From Mesorhizobium sp. (GTDB taxonomy: Bacteria; Pseudomonadota; Alphaproteobacteria; Rhizobiales; Rhizobiaceae), in contig JAIPUZ010000085.1 of NCBI GenBank assembly GCA_022833215.1, positions 1-41,607 on the forward strand: a stretch of 41,607 bases of DNA, read 5' to 3'. Both the position numbers and the translations under genes were made by a program. Of the stretch, positions 33,429 through 41,492 are shown piece after piece. Every line of letters begins with the position of its first letter. The first letter of the stretch is position 1. Under the pieces are notes generated by a model. The model was not told where the DNA came from and ran no database searches. It saw only the letters and a program-made list of their open reading frames with translations.

Positions 33429-34957
33429 GTGCGCATGTGTGTCTGCATCACGCAGCAGACCTTGGCGAGTGGCGCGATGCGGCGCGTTCGCTGCTTCTGG
33501 CCGGCATGCCGCCGGAGGAGGTGGAATGGTCGCGGTCCGATGCGGATCTTTTTGGCCGAGCGCCGACCGAGGTACCGCCGCCCGGCCAGAACGCCACGCC
33601 ACCTTCCGTGCCCCGTCGTTTTCTCGACCTGGCCGAGGCCGTGGTCTGCCACAGCGATCCCGGTCGCTTCTCCCTGCTTTACAGAACCTTGTGGCGGCTG
33701 CAGGACGATCCCCATCTGATCGGTTTTCTGCCCGATCCTGACATGCAGCGCCTGCATCGCATGGAAAAATCCGTGCGCCGCGACTGCCACAAGATGACGG
33801 CTTTCGTGCGTTTCCGTGAAATTGCCGGACGGTCAGGAGACCGCCGCCGTTTCGTCGCCTGGTTCGAGCCCGATCATCATGTCGTTGCCCGCACGGCCCC
33901 CTTCTTTGCAAAACGCTTTGCCGACATGGACTGGATGATCCTCACGCCGAAAGGCAGCGCGGGTCTGGAGAATGGTCAGCTTGCGCTGTCGGAAAAACCT
34001 GCGGCGCGCCCGGACCTGTCGGATGAAACAGAGGGGTTATGGCGCACCTACTATGCCTCGATCTTCAACCCGGCACGGCTGAAGGTGAAGGCGATGCAGG
34101 CGGAGATGCCAAAAAAATACTGGAAGAATCTTCCCGAGGCATCCCTGATTCCCGCACTTGTCGCCGGTGCCGGACAGCGCGCTGCGGACATGGTCCACCG
34201 GCAAAGGGAGCTTGCCGCGCCTGCCTTTCATGATCGGCTTGCTGCCCGCCGGTCCGATACCCGGGAGGCTGCGCAGACAGAGGCGGCGGGGGTGATTGCG
34301 ACAGATCTCGATGAATTGCGCAGACACGCTGCCGCCTGCACGCGATGCCCATTGCACTGCAACGCCACCCGCACGGTGTTCGGAGAGGGGCCGCCCCGCG
34401 CCGATCTCATGGTTGTCGGGGAGCAGCCGGGCGACATCGAGGACCTGACCGGCCGACCCTTCACCGGTCCGGCCGGTCAGCTTCTCGACAGGACTTTGGC
34501 TGAACTCGGAATCGAAAGGAAAAAGCTCTGGCTCACCAATGCGGTGAAACATTTCAAGTTCGTTGCCCGGGGCAAGAAGCGCCTCCATCAGAGCCCGAAT
34601 CGTGGCGATATCGATCATTGCCGCTGGTGGTTGAAACGCGAGATCGAACTGGTCAGGCCAAAGCTCATTCTGGCACTGGGGGCCACTGCGGTCGAATCTC
34701 TGACTGGAAAGCGAGCTTCGGTCACGCCATTGCGCGGTCAACTGATCGACACGCTGTTCGGGGTAAGGGCGCTGGTGACATGGCACCCGGCCTATCTGCT
34801 GCGTCTGCCAGACCCGACGCGCGCAGCGGCGGCGGCCGAGCTTTTCCGGCACGATATCGGCAAGGCTTCCGAAATGGTCTCGACAGGAGAGATGGTGCCC
34901 CCGGCAGGGATCGAACCCGCGACCTTCGGTTTACAAAACCGCTGCTCTACCAGCTGA
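33425..34957 (+). CDS. DUF4130 (TIGR03915)-UdgX fusion protein
   Basis: A 510-residue protein. The N-terminal half (about 1-265) is the DUF4130 or TIGR03915 DNA metabolism domain (MEKSVRRDCHKMTAFVRFRE, WFEPDHHVVARTAPFFAKRF). The rest is a UdgX-type uracil-DNA glycosylase: GEQPGDIEDLTGRPFTGPAG (332 on), a cysteine cluster CTRCPLHCNATRTVF, KKRLHQSP (His388, at the position of the His that covalently traps uracil-DNA in Mycobacterium UdgX) and TWHPAYLLRLPDP. Start GTG 33425 overlaps the radical SAM stop. The last 21 residues (from VPPAGIEPATFGLQ) are read antisense through tRNA-Thr. Confidence 0.9.
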   Translation: MSAHVCLHHAADLGEWRDAARSLLLAGMPPEEVEWSRSDADLFGRAPTEVPPPGQNATPPSVPRRFLDLAEAVVCHSDPGRFSLLYRTLWRLQDDPHLIGFLPDPDMQRLHRMEKSVRRDCHKMTAFVRFREIAGRSGDRRRFVAWFEPDHHVVARTAPFFAKRFADMDWMILTPKGSAGLENGQLALSEKPAARPDLSDETEGLWRTYYASIFNPARLKVKAMQAEMPKKYWKNLPEASLIPALVAGAGQRAADMVHRQRELAAPAFHDRLAARRSDTREAAQTEAAGVIATDLDELRRHAAACTRCPLHCNATRTVFGEGPPRADLMVVGEQPGDIEDLTGRPFTGPAGQLLDRTLAELGIERKKLWLTNAVKHFKFVARGKKRLHQSPNRGDIDHCRWWLKREIELVRPKLILALGATAVESLTGKRASVTPLRGQLIDTLFGVRALVTWHPAYLLRLPDPTRAAAAAELFRHDIGKASEMVSTGEMVPPAGIEPATFGLQNRCSTS

Positions 34958-34968
34958 GCTACAAGGGC
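34893..34968 (-). tRNA. tRNA-Thr (anticodon TGT)
   Basis: Minus strand cloverleaf: acceptor GCCCTTG / CGGGGGC, D-arm GCTCAGCTGGTAGAGC, anticodon loop TTTGTAA (anticodon TGT, reads ACA), T-arm GCGGGTTCGATCCCTGC and encoded CCA at 34893-34895. The 3' end of the DUF4130-UdgX frame runs through it on the other strand. Confidence 0.95.
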
Positions 34969-34982
34969 AACGCGCTCCGGTT

Positions 34983-35010
34983 AGCATATTTGTTGCGGCA
35001 GTAAAGACAA
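34983..35010 (-). promoter_or_regulatory. promoter of tRNA-Thr
   Basis: Minus strand: TTGTCT, 16 bp, TATGCT, with the start expected about 8 nt before the mature tRNA. Confidence 0.6.
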
Positions 35011-35095
35011 AACCGAACCGATGCGCTCTTTGACAGGCTGAAACTGCCTTGTTCACTTCCTAAATGAACGGAAGGAGCCACTCCGGAGGGAGAAG

Positions 35096-35266
35096 ATGAT
35101 CCGTTTCGTCATCATAGCCTTGATCGTGCTTGCCGGCTGGGTGCTGGCGCTCAACACAATCAGGTTGCTCAGGGGCAGCAGGATCGACTGGACCGGCATT
35201 GCCTTCATGGTCGGTTTCGTCGTGCTCGCCTTCTATCTTCGCCATGCAACGGGAATGGGCGGATGA
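35096..35266 (+). CDS. small two-helix membrane protein
   Basis: A 56-residue frame starting MIRFVIIALIVLAGWVLALN. Two hydrophobic helices (about residues 3-22 and 33-50) are separated by a short basic loop (RLLRGSRIDW). The ribosome site GGAGGGAG is excellent and well spaced, which is the main reason to call it. It lies between tRNA-Thr and the IclR gene. No family is recognised. Confidence 0.6.
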   Translation: MIRFVIIALIVLAGWVLALNTIRLLRGSRIDWTGIAFMVGFVVLAFYLRHATGMGG

Positions 35267-35294
35267 GCCGCGTCTCATCAGAACGCCCGCAGCT

Positions 35295-36107
35295 CTAGCG
35301 CCTGCCGCCGATCATGGCGGTGATTTCAGCTGCGGCATCGCGCACTGCCGGCCCGATCTGGGCAAGCCGCTCGGGCGTCACCCGAACCGTCGGTCCTGAA
35401 ACGGAGACGCCGCCGACCGGCTCGCCATATTCGTTGAAGATGGCGGCCGCCACGCATCGCATGCCCATGTTGCGCTCCTCATCATCCACCGCCCAGCCGC
35501 GGGCCCGCGCGTCGTCGAGGTTTTTCAGCAGTTCGGGCAGGGTGGCCAGCGTACGCTCCGTATAGTCTTCGAGACCCGACCTCGCGATGATCGTCGCTAC
35601 GCGCTCGGGGTCGAGATGGGACAACACCGCCTTGCCGATCCCCGACGCATGGAACGCGGTGCGGGTGCCGGGGCGGAAGAAGGCGCGAATCGCCTGATGG
35701 GTCTCGACCTGGCTGACGAACACCACGCAATCGTCCTCGGCCAGACCGAGATTGGCGGTCTCGCCGGTCTTTTCCATAAGCTCCTGCATGACGATTCGGG
35801 CGCGGTCGACCAGTTTGCGTCCGCGCAGGAAGGCCGAACCCATTCGATAGGTCTCGACGCCGATCGACCAGAGCTGTTCGGTGCGGTCGAACTCGACCAT
35901 GCCGTGCGCTTCGAGGGTGGTGAGCATGCGATAGGCGGTAGCGGTGGCAATGCCGGACCGGTCGGCGATCTCGCTCAGCGAAAGCCCGCCACCTTCGGCG
36001 ACGATGGCAAGGATGCGCAGCCCCCGATCCAGCGCCTGCACCGGCCCGGCTTCGGAAGCGTTGAAAGCACGGGGCCGCCCGCGCTGACGTTTTTCGTTCT
36101 TTTCCAT
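35295..36107 (-). CDS. IclR-family transcriptional regulator of the glyoxylate module
   Basis: A 270-residue regulator with an N-terminal winged helix-turn-helix (about 27-90: LSLSEIADRSGIATATAYRMLTTLEAHGMV) and a C-terminal IclR effector domain (about 95-265, with AFHASGIGKAVLSHL and GMRCVAAAIFNEYGEPVGGVSVSGP). IclR, AllR and BhcR family members sense glyoxylate or related acids. Being divergent from gcl-hyi-glxR, it probably controls that operon (inference). A basic RQRGRPRAF tail precedes the DNA-binding domain. Two palindromes in the shared intergenic region are candidate operators. Confidence 0.9.
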   Translation of the reverse strand: MEKNEKRQRGRPRAFNASEAGPVQALDRGLRILAIVAEGGGLSLSEIADRSGIATATAYRMLTTLEAHGMVEFDRTEQLWSIGVETYRMGSAFLRGRKLVDRARIVMQELMEKTGETANLGLAEDDCVVFVSQVETHQAIRAFFRPGTRTAFHASGIGKAVLSHLDPERVATIIARSGLEDYTERTLATLPELLKNLDDARARGWAVDDEERNMGMRCVAAAIFNEYGEPVGGVSVSGPTVRVTPERLAQIGPAVRDAAAEITAMIGGRR

Positions 36108-36137
36108 CGGTCGATGCCACCTTTTATTCGGGCGTAG

Positions 36138-36153
36138 TGAAAAAGTTTTTTAC
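36138..36153. promoter_or_regulatory. palindromic operator candidate, IclR-gene side
   Basis: TGAAAAAGTTTTTTAC, a near-palindrome 30 bp before the IclR start codon. It matches the site at 36228 at 13 of 16 bases, centre to centre 90 bp apart. Size and A/T pattern suit IclR-type repressors. Confidence 0.5.
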
Positions 36154-36227
36154 GTGCCTGCCAATAGCTCCAATCTGAAAAATGAATATGCATTTAAAAT
36201 CATATTTCTATCGGCAATTTTATAAAA

Positions 36228-36243
36228 TGAAAAACTTTTTTGA
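36228..36243. promoter_or_regulatory. palindromic operator candidate, gcl side
   Basis: TGAAAAACTTTTTTGA, 66 bp before the gcl start codon. A partial further copy (TGAAAAAATTGAAAAA) adjoins it at 36241-36256. Confidence 0.5.
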
Positions 36244-36309
36244 AAAAATTGAAAAATAGCACGTGCGGTGTCATGTTCGCAGTATAGGATTGTGCTGGAG
36301 GATACCGCC

Positions 36310-38091
36310 ATGGCCAGAATGCGTGCTGTCGATGCTGCCGTTCTCGTTCTGGAGAAAGAGGGAATTTCCTGCGCCTTCGGCGTGCCGGGGGCCGCTATCA
36401 ATCCGCTTTACTCGGCGCTGAAAGCCCGTGGCTCCATCCGCCATATCCTTGCGCGGCATGTCGAGGGCGCTTCGCACATGGCCGAAGGCTATACACGCGC
36501 CGCCAGCGGCAACATCGGCCTGTGCCTCGGCACGTCGGGGCCGGCCGGAACCGACATGATCACCGGGCTTTATTCCGCTTCTGCCGATTCCACTCCCATT
36601 CTGTGCATCACGGGGCAGGCGCCGCGTGCCCGGCTGACGAAGGAGGATTTTCAGGCGGTTGATATTGCTGCCATCGCGGCGCCCGTCACCAAATGGGCGG
36701 TCACGGTCATGGAACCCTACCTGGTGCCGATGGCCTTGCAGAAGGCGTTTCATCTCATGCGCTCGTCCCGCCCGGGGCCGGTGCTGATCGACCTGCCGAT
36801 CGATGTCCAGCTTGCCGAGATCGAGTTCGACATCGACGCCTACGAGCCGTTGCCGGTTTTCCGGCCCGCCATGACGCGTGGCCAGGCCGAAAAGGCGCTC
36901 GCTTTGCTTAACGAGGCCGGGAAGCCGCTGATCGTGGCGGGGGGCGGCATCATCAATGCCGACGCATCCGATCTGCTCATTGAGTTTGCCGAGATCACGG
37001 GCGTTCCTGTCATTCCGACATTGATGGGGTGGGGCTCCATTCCGGACGACCACCGCCTGATGGCCGGCATGTGCGGGCTTCAGACCTCGCACCGCTATGG
37101 CAATGCCACCATGCTGGAAGCCGATTTCGTCTTTGGAATCGGCAACCGCTGGGCCAACCGCCACACCGGTTCCGTTGATGTCTACACCAGGGGCAGGAAG
37201 TTCATCCACATCGATATCGAACCGACGCAGATCGGCCGGGTCTTCGCGCCGGATCTTGGCATCGTTTCCGATGCGGGCGCGGCGCTCAAGGTCCTGCTCG
37301 ATGTGGCGACCGAATGGAAAACGTCGGGCAGGCTGCGCGACTGGTCGGGTTGGGCGAAGGAATGCCGGCAGCGCAAGAAGACCATGAAGCGCAAGACGCA
37401 TTTCGATCAGGTGCCTCTGAAACCACAGCGCATCTACGAGGAAATGAACCGGGCGTTTGGACGGGACACCACCTACGTCACCACCATCGGGCTCAGCCAG
37501 ATCGCGGGTGCGCAGTTCCTGCATGTCTACAGGCCGCGCAACTGGATCAATTGCGGACAGGCCGGCCCCCTCGGCTGGACGCTTCCTGCCGCGCTCGGTG
37601 TTCGCGCCGCGCGGCCGGACGCCAAAATCGTAGCGCTTTCAGGGGATTACGACTTCCAGTTCATGATCGAGGAGCTGGCCGTCGGTGCTCAGCACAAGCT
37701 ACCCTACATCCATGTCGTGGTGAACAACGCCTATCTGGGCCTCATCCGGCAGGCGCAGCGCGGCTTTTCGATGGATTACGAGGTCAGCCTCGCTTTCGAG
37801 AACATCAACACGGTCGGCCATGCGGAGGTCGGCTACGGGGTCGATCATGTCGCTGTGGCGGAGGCCATGGGCTGCAAGGCGGTGCGCGTGCGTCGTCCCG
37901 AGGAATTCCAGCAGGCTTTCGCCGAAGCGCGGCGGCTGATGGAAGAGCATCAGGTTCCTGTCGTTCTGGAGTTCATACTTGAACGTGTCACCAACATCTC
38001 CATGGGTACGGAGATCGACAGCATCACCGAGTTCGAGGAACTGGCCGAGCGCAACGAGGATGCGCCAACCGCCATCGCGATGCTCGATTGA
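36310..38091 (+). CDS. gcl: glyoxylate carboligase (tartronate-semialdehyde synthase)
   Basis: A 593-residue thiamine-diphosphate enzyme joining two glyoxylate molecules to tartronate semialdehyde plus CO2. The N-terminal domain has [16 protein letters not shown], with Val51 where most relatives have the catalytic Glu; this substitution is the hallmark of Gcl. A central FAD-type domain lies at about 190-330. The C-terminal ThDP site has [17 protein letters not shown] and [20 protein letters not shown] 36310 has CTGGAGGA upstream; an in-frame ATG at 36268 is less likely. It heads a gcl-hyi-glxR operon (24- and 20-bp gaps). Confidence 0.95.
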   Translation: MARMRAVDAAVLVLEKEGISCAFGVPGAAINPLYSALKARGSIRHILARHVEGASHMAEGYTRAASGNIGLCLGTSGPAGTDMITGLYSASADSTPILCITGQAPRARLTKEDFQAVDIAAIAAPVTKWAVTVMEPYLVPMALQKAFHLMRSSRPGPVLIDLPIDVQLAEIEFDIDAYEPLPVFRPAMTRGQAEKALALLNEAGKPLIVAGGGIINADASDLLIEFAEITGVPVIPTLMGWGSIPDDHRLMAGMCGLQTSHRYGNATMLEADFVFGIGNRWANRHTGSVDVYTRGRKFIHIDIEPTQIGRVFAPDLGIVSDAGAALKVLLDVATEWKTSGRLRDWSGWAKECRQRKKTMKRKTHFDQVPLKPQRIYEEMNRAFGRDTTYVTTIGLSQIAGAQFLHVYRPRNWINCGQAGPLGWTLPAALGVRAARPDAKIVALSGDYDFQFMIEELAVGAQHKLPYIHVVVNNAYLGLIRQAQRGFSMDYEVSLAFENINTVGHAEVGYGVDHVAVAEAMGCKAVRVRRPEEFQQAFAEARRLMEEHQVPVVLEFILERVTNISMGTEIDSITEFEELAERNEDAPTAIAMLD

Positions 38092-38115
38092 ATCCATTTG
38101 TGAGGAAATTCTGCC

Positions 38116-38913
38116 ATGCCACGGTTTTCAGCCAATCTTTCCATGCTCTTCGGTGAGCATGATTTCCTTGACCGCTTCGAAGCGGCGGCCCGTGCTGGCT
38201 TCAGCGGGGTGGAGTATCTCAGCCCTTACGAACACACACCGGACGAGGTTGCCGCACGCCTGAAGCAGAACGGGTTGACGCAGGTGCTGTTCAATCTGCC
38301 TTCGGGCGACTGGGCCGCAGGAGAGCGCGGCATCGCCATTCTGCCGGACCGGATCGGGGAGTTTCGCGCAGGCGTCGACAGGGCAATCGTCTACGCAAAC
38401 GCGCTGGGTTGCGATCAGGTGAATTGCCTCGCCGGCATAGCTCCTGCCGGAGTTGCGCGCGGGGAGCTTGAAAAGGTGCTCGTGGAGAACCTGAAATATG
38501 CGGCGGGAAAGCTTGGGGAAGCAGGCATCCGGCTGCTGATCGAACCGATCAATAGCCGCGACATTCCCGGGTTCTTCTTGACCGGCACCGGGCAGGCGCT
38601 CGATGTGATCGAAAAGGTCGGCTCGCCGAACCTATGGCTTCAGTACGACATTTACCACATGCAGATCATGGAGGGCGATCTCGCCCGCACGATCGAGGCC
38701 AATCTCGGCCGCATTGCGCATATCCAGCTGGCGGACAATCCGGGCCGTCATGAGCCTGGCACGGGAGAAATAAACTACCCATTCCTGTACGATTTCATCG
38801 ACCGTCTTGGTTATTCCGGCTGGATCGGTGCCGAATACAAGCCGAAGGACGGCACCGAAGCCGGCCTCGGCTGGCTGCGTGAACTGGCGGCCGGCGACAG
38901 CGCGGCGGCCTGA
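38116..38913 (+). CDS. hyi: hydroxypyruvate isomerase
   Basis: A 265-residue TIM-barrel enzyme interconverting hydroxypyruvate and tartronate semialdehyde. Motifs of the family are MLFGEHDFLDRFEAAARAGFSGVEYLSPYE near the N-terminus, LIEPINSRDIPGFFL (about residues 140-154), LQYDIYHMQIMEGD and GEINYPFLYDFIDRLGYSGWIGAEYKP. The metal ligands expected from the barrel are the Glu of LIEPIN, Asp of YDIYHMQ and Glu of GAEY. It lies between gcl and glxR in one operon; GAGGAA precedes the ATG. Confidence 0.93.
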   Translation: MPRFSANLSMLFGEHDFLDRFEAAARAGFSGVEYLSPYEHTPDEVAARLKQNGLTQVLFNLPSGDWAAGERGIAILPDRIGEFRAGVDRAIVYANALGCDQVNCLAGIAPAGVARGELEKVLVENLKYAAGKLGEAGIRLLIEPINSRDIPGFFLTGTGQALDVIEKVGSPNLWLQYDIYHMQIMEGDLARTIEANLGRIAHIQLADNPGRHEPGTGEINYPFLYDFIDRLGYSGWIGAEYKPKDGTEAGLGWLRELAAGDSAAA

Positions 38914-38933
38914 GGGATCGAAAGGAGAGGATC

Positions 38934-39818
38934 ATGGAAACAATCGGCTTCATCGGGCTGGGCATCATGGGCGCGCCGATGGCAGGGCATCTTCTGGATG
39001 CCGGCTACACGGTCGTCACCACCGATCACCGTTCTCCGCCGCCTGCGGACCTCGTGGCCAAGGGCCTGAAGACCGTTAGCGGCAACAGGGCGGTGGCGCA
39101 GGCGGCGGATATCGTCATCACCATGGTGCCGGACACGCCGCAGGTGGACGAGGTCCTGTTCGGCGACGAAGGCGTCGCTCTCGGCCTCTCGAAAGGCAAG
39201 CTGGTCATCGACATGTCGTCGATTTCACCCATCGCGACGAAGGCGTTCGCCAAAAAGATCAACGAGCTTGGCTGCGATTATCTCGACGCGCCGGTTTCGG
39301 GCGGCGAGGTCGGTGCGAAGGCCGCTTCGCTCACCATCATGGTTGGCGGTGAGGAAAAGCCCTTCGAACGCGCGCGTCCCATTTTTGAGAAGCTGGGAAA
39401 GAACGTCACGCTTGTCGGCCCGAACAGCGTTGGCCAGACCACCAAGGTCGCCAACCAGATCGTCGTCGCGCTGACCATCGAGGCCGTTGCCGAAGCGCTT
39501 GTATTCGCCTCGAAGGCCGGCGCCGATCCGGCAAGGGTGCGGCAGGCGCTGATGGGCGGGCTGGCATCGTCGCGCATTCTGGAGGTTCATGGCGAGCGCA
39601 TGATCAGGCGCACCTTCGATCCCGGCTTCCGCATCGAACTGCACCAGAAAGACCTCAATCTGGCGCTGGAGGGTGCCCGTGCCCTTGGTGTCGCGCTGCC
39701 CAACACCTCGACCGCGCAGCAGCTTTTCAATTCATGCGCGGCCAACGGCGGGGCGAAGGAAGACCATTCGGCAATGGTGCGCGCTCTGGAACGCATGGCC
39801 GGGCATGAGGTGGCCTGA
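38934..39818 (+). CDS. glxR: tartronate-semialdehyde reductase (2-hydroxy-3-oxopropionate reductase)
   Basis: A 294-residue NAD(P)-dependent beta-hydroxyacid dehydrogenase that reduces tartronate semialdehyde to D-glycerate. The dinucleotide motif is IGFIGLGIMGAPMAGHL at the N-terminus, the substrate-binding DAPVSGGEVGAKAASLTIMVGG is at about 120-140, and the catalytic Lys is in GQTTKVANQ (about 170). C-terminal helices end with FRIELHQKDLNLALEGAR. AAAGGAGAGG upstream is a strong ribosome site. It closes the gcl operon; a strong hairpin follows at 39867. Confidence 0.94.
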   Translation: METIGFIGLGIMGAPMAGHLLDAGYTVVTTDHRSPPPADLVAKGLKTVSGNRAVAQAADIVITMVPDTPQVDEVLFGDEGVALGLSKGKLVIDMSSISPIATKAFAKKINELGCDYLDAPVSGGEVGAKAASLTIMVGGEEKPFERARPIFEKLGKNVTLVGPNSVGQTTKVANQIVVALTIEAVAEALVFASKAGADPARVRQALMGGLASSRILEVHGERMIRRTFDPGFRIELHQKDLNLALEGARALGVALPNTSTAQQLFNSCAANGGAKEDHSAMVRALERMAGHEVA

Positions 39819-39866
39819 GCCATCGGGGAAAGAAGCCGGCAATCAGCCGCCGCAGGTGGCGGGTGG

Positions 39867-39907
39867 CGAACGGGGCGTTGGGAATGTTCCCGCCAGCGCC
39901 CCGTTCG
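39867..39907. terminator. strong hairpin after glxR
   Basis: Perfect 11-bp stem CGAACGGGGCG / CGCCCCGTTCG, with an inner GGGAA / TTCCC. No T-tract follows, so it is an atypical or factor-assisted terminator of the gcl operon, or part of the adjacent repeat. Confidence 0.4.
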
Positions 39908-39919
39908 TCCTGCCACGAG

Positions 39920-40021
39920 AGCAATTCCAGCAAAAATGCGAAGCGGTTTCGCGTTCGGAACTGCTTAAAGACAAAGGTTGGAGTGTCTCTGCGATACGAG
40001 GAAAAGCGGAAATGCTCTACG
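39920..40021. repeat. rhizobial intergenic mosaic repeat
   Basis: The block from GAGCAATTCCAGCAAAAATG through GTCTCTGCGATACGAGGAAAAG and GCGGAAATGCTC resembles, from memory, a repeat common between genes of Mesorhizobium and relatives. Its ends (GAGCAATTCC ... GGAAATGCTC) are imperfect inverted repeats. It sits between the glxR hairpin and the rlmB stop codon and overlaps that stop by a few bases. Confidence 0.55.
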
Positions 40022-40904
40022 TGTTCAGAAATTTCCCCGCCGCATAGAGCGCCACAGCCGCGGCGTTCGATACATTGAGCGAGCGGATTGCGCCGGGCAT
40101 GTCCAGACGCGCCAGTGCGCTGACGGTCTCGCGTGTCTTGTGCCTCAGGCCCTTGCCTTCCGCCCCGAGGACCAGCGCGATCCTGTCGCCGGCAAAGGTC
40201 TTTTCCAGTTCGGCCGGGCCATCCGAATCGAGGCCGATGCTCTGGAATCCGGCCTCGTGAAGGGTCTCCAGCGCATCTGCCAGATTGCGCACTTCTATAT
40301 GGTCGATGTGTTCCAGCGCTCCCGATGCGGATTTTGCCAGCACTCCGGATTCTGCGGGACTGTGGCGCGTCGTGGTGATGAGCGCCCCGGCGCCAAACGC
40401 CACTGCCGAGCGCAGGATCGCGCCGACGTTGTGGGGATCAGTCACCTGATCGAGCACCAGAACCAGATTCGTGTCCCCGAGCGCGTCCAGACGCTTTGTC
40501 GTGAGCGGCTCGGCCTCGACCAGCACGCCCTGATGAACGGCTTCCGAGCCGGTTATGCGCTCGATATCACGCGGCTCGACCATGCGGACGGAAAAGGGCA
40601 GGATGTCCGTTGCGCCGAGTTCGAGGCGCTCCGCCGCGTTGCGCGTGACAAGCATGGAACGCACCTTGCGTGCGGGGTTGGCGAGCGCCGCGCGCACCGT
40701 ATGCAGGCCGTAGAGATGCACCAGCCCGTCGCCGGGACCTTCGCCGGGGGCTATCTTGCGCCGGGGCCGGTGCGCAGGCGGCGCGGCCGCCTTTTGATCG
40801 CGCCCTGCTTTTTCATCGCGCCCCGCTTTTTCATCGCGGTAGGCGCGGCGCAGGCGCGCATAGTGGGAATCCTTCGGGGTGCCGGTTTTCTTCGTGTCGC
40901 TCAT
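40017..40904 (-). CDS. rlmB: 23S rRNA 2'-O-methyltransferase RlmB-type (SpoU/TrmH family)
   Basis: A 295-residue SAM-dependent methyltransferase of the SPOUT class, acting on the 2'-hydroxyl of a 23S rRNA guanosine (Gm2251 in E. coli). Motifs: DPHNVGAILRSAVAFGAG (motif 1), IALVLGAEGKGLR (motif 2) and SLNVSNAAAVALYA (motif 3) at the C-terminus. An N-terminal substrate-binding domain (about 50-130) follows a low-complexity charged stretch with DEKAGR repeats. The symbol is tentative because related TrmH-type enzymes are hard to tell apart. Position before tRNA-Tyr/Gly and tuf matches the usual rhizobial order. Confidence 0.88.
   Translation of the reverse strand: MSDTKKTGTPKDSHYARLRRAYRDEKAGRDEKAGRDQKAAAPPAHRPRRKIAPGEGPGDGLVHLYGLHTVRAALANPARKVRSMLVTRNAAERLELGATDILPFSVRMVEPRDIERITGSEAVHQGVLVEAEPLTTKRLDALGDTNLVLVLDQVTDPHNVGAILRSAVAFGAGALITTTRHSPAESGVLAKSASGALEHIDHIEVRNLADALETLHEAGFQSIGLDSDGPAELEKTFAGDRIALVLGAEGKGLRHKTRETVSALARLDMPGAIRSLNVSNAAAVALYAAGKFLNT
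40796..40831. repeat. 18-bp tandem repeat inside rlmB
   Basis: Two near-identical 18-bp units and a partial third (to 40839), encoding the DEKAGR/DQKAAA repeats at the RlmB N-terminus. The unit is a multiple of three, so copy-number change would keep the frame. Confidence 0.6.
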
Positions 40905-40988
40905 CGCCGTCCTATAGCGCCGCAGTCAGGCTTTGCCTATGCGGGGCGTGGCCGCAAAAAATCTGCTGAGAAAACCGCTTCGGCGCGG

Positions 40989-41017
40989 TTGACACAAAAC
41001 AACCTTGCAGCCATAAG
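40989..41017 (+). promoter_or_regulatory. promoter of the tRNA-Tyr/tRNA-Gly unit
   Basis: TTGACA, 17-bp spacer, CATAAG. The transcript would start near 41024, about 73 nt before tRNA-Tyr. Confidence 0.6.
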
Positions 41018-41096
41018 GCGCTTCGCTGATGACGGGCAACTCGATGAGTTCCGGCATCGGTGCGAATGCCTCGCAGCAAGGCTCCGTCGGCAGACT

Positions 41097-41181
41097 GGAG
41101 GAGTGCCCGAGTGGTTAAAGGGGACGGACTGTAAATCCGTTGGCTTAGCCTACGTTGGTTCAAATCCAACCTCCTCCACCA
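41097..41181 (+). tRNA. tRNA-Tyr (anticodon GTA)
   Basis: An 85-nt type II tRNA: acceptor GGAGGAG / CTCCTCC, anticodon arm ACGGACTGTAAATCCGT (anticodon GTA), long variable arm (TGGCTTAGCCTACG), T-arm TTGGTTCAAATCCAA and encoded CCA. Confidence 0.96.
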
Positions 41182-41204
41182 CTGCCGGACCGGAGACCTG
41201 GAAC

Positions 41205-41278
41205 GCGGGTGTAGCTCAATGGTAGAGCAGCAGCCTTCCAAGCTGAATACGTGGGTTCGATTCCCATCACCCGCTCCA
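41205..41278 (+). tRNA. tRNA-Gly (anticodon TCC)
   Basis: A 74-nt tRNA, 23 bp after tRNA-Tyr: acceptor GCGGGTG / CACCCGC, anticodon stem CAGC / GCTG around loop CTTCCAA (anticodon TCC), T-arm GTGGGTTCGATTCCCAT and encoded CCA. Confidence 0.96.
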
Positions 41279-41316
41279 GTTTCCCCATCAGAATCGCGGA
41301 TGGAACCGGGAAACTG
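41277..41316 (+). terminator. hairpin between tRNA-Gly and tuf
   Basis: Perfect 9-bp stem CAGTTTCCC / GGGAAACTG with an inner CCATC / GATGG. It begins in the CCA end of tRNA-Gly. The following TCTCTCTTA is only partly T-rich, so it may terminate weakly or guide 3' processing. Confidence 0.45.
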
Positions 41317-41322
41317 TCTCTC

Positions 41323-41351
41323 TTACAAATTGGCCGGCAGCTTCCTATATC
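41323..41351 (+). promoter_or_regulatory. promoter of tuf
   Basis: TTACAA, 17 bp, TATATC. The start is expected near 41358, giving a 5' leader of about 135 nt. Confidence 0.5.
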
Positions 41352-41402
41352 TGCGTCATTCACCCGCAGTTGCATGATCAGGGGCAAGGCGGCGGTCCGG
41401 TC

Positions 41403-41432
41403 CGGCCAAAAGACACTTGTGTTTTATGGCCG
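41403..41432 (+). promoter_or_regulatory. leader hairpin of tuf mRNA
   Basis: CGGCCA / TGGCCG stem with mostly paired inner arms (AAAGACA / TGTTTT) and a small loop, about 60 nt before the tuf start. A role is not known; it could be a processing or stability element. Confidence 0.35.
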
Positions 41433-41492
41433 TTCTCGCTAATCGCCCCGCATCGACTGAACCAAAGGTCCACGCGCCCAGGGAAAGAGACT

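Noticed and set aside
34893-35010. tRNA-Thr as an integration site for a mobile element
   Set aside because: No integrase, no duplicated tRNA 3' end and no change of gene content next to it.
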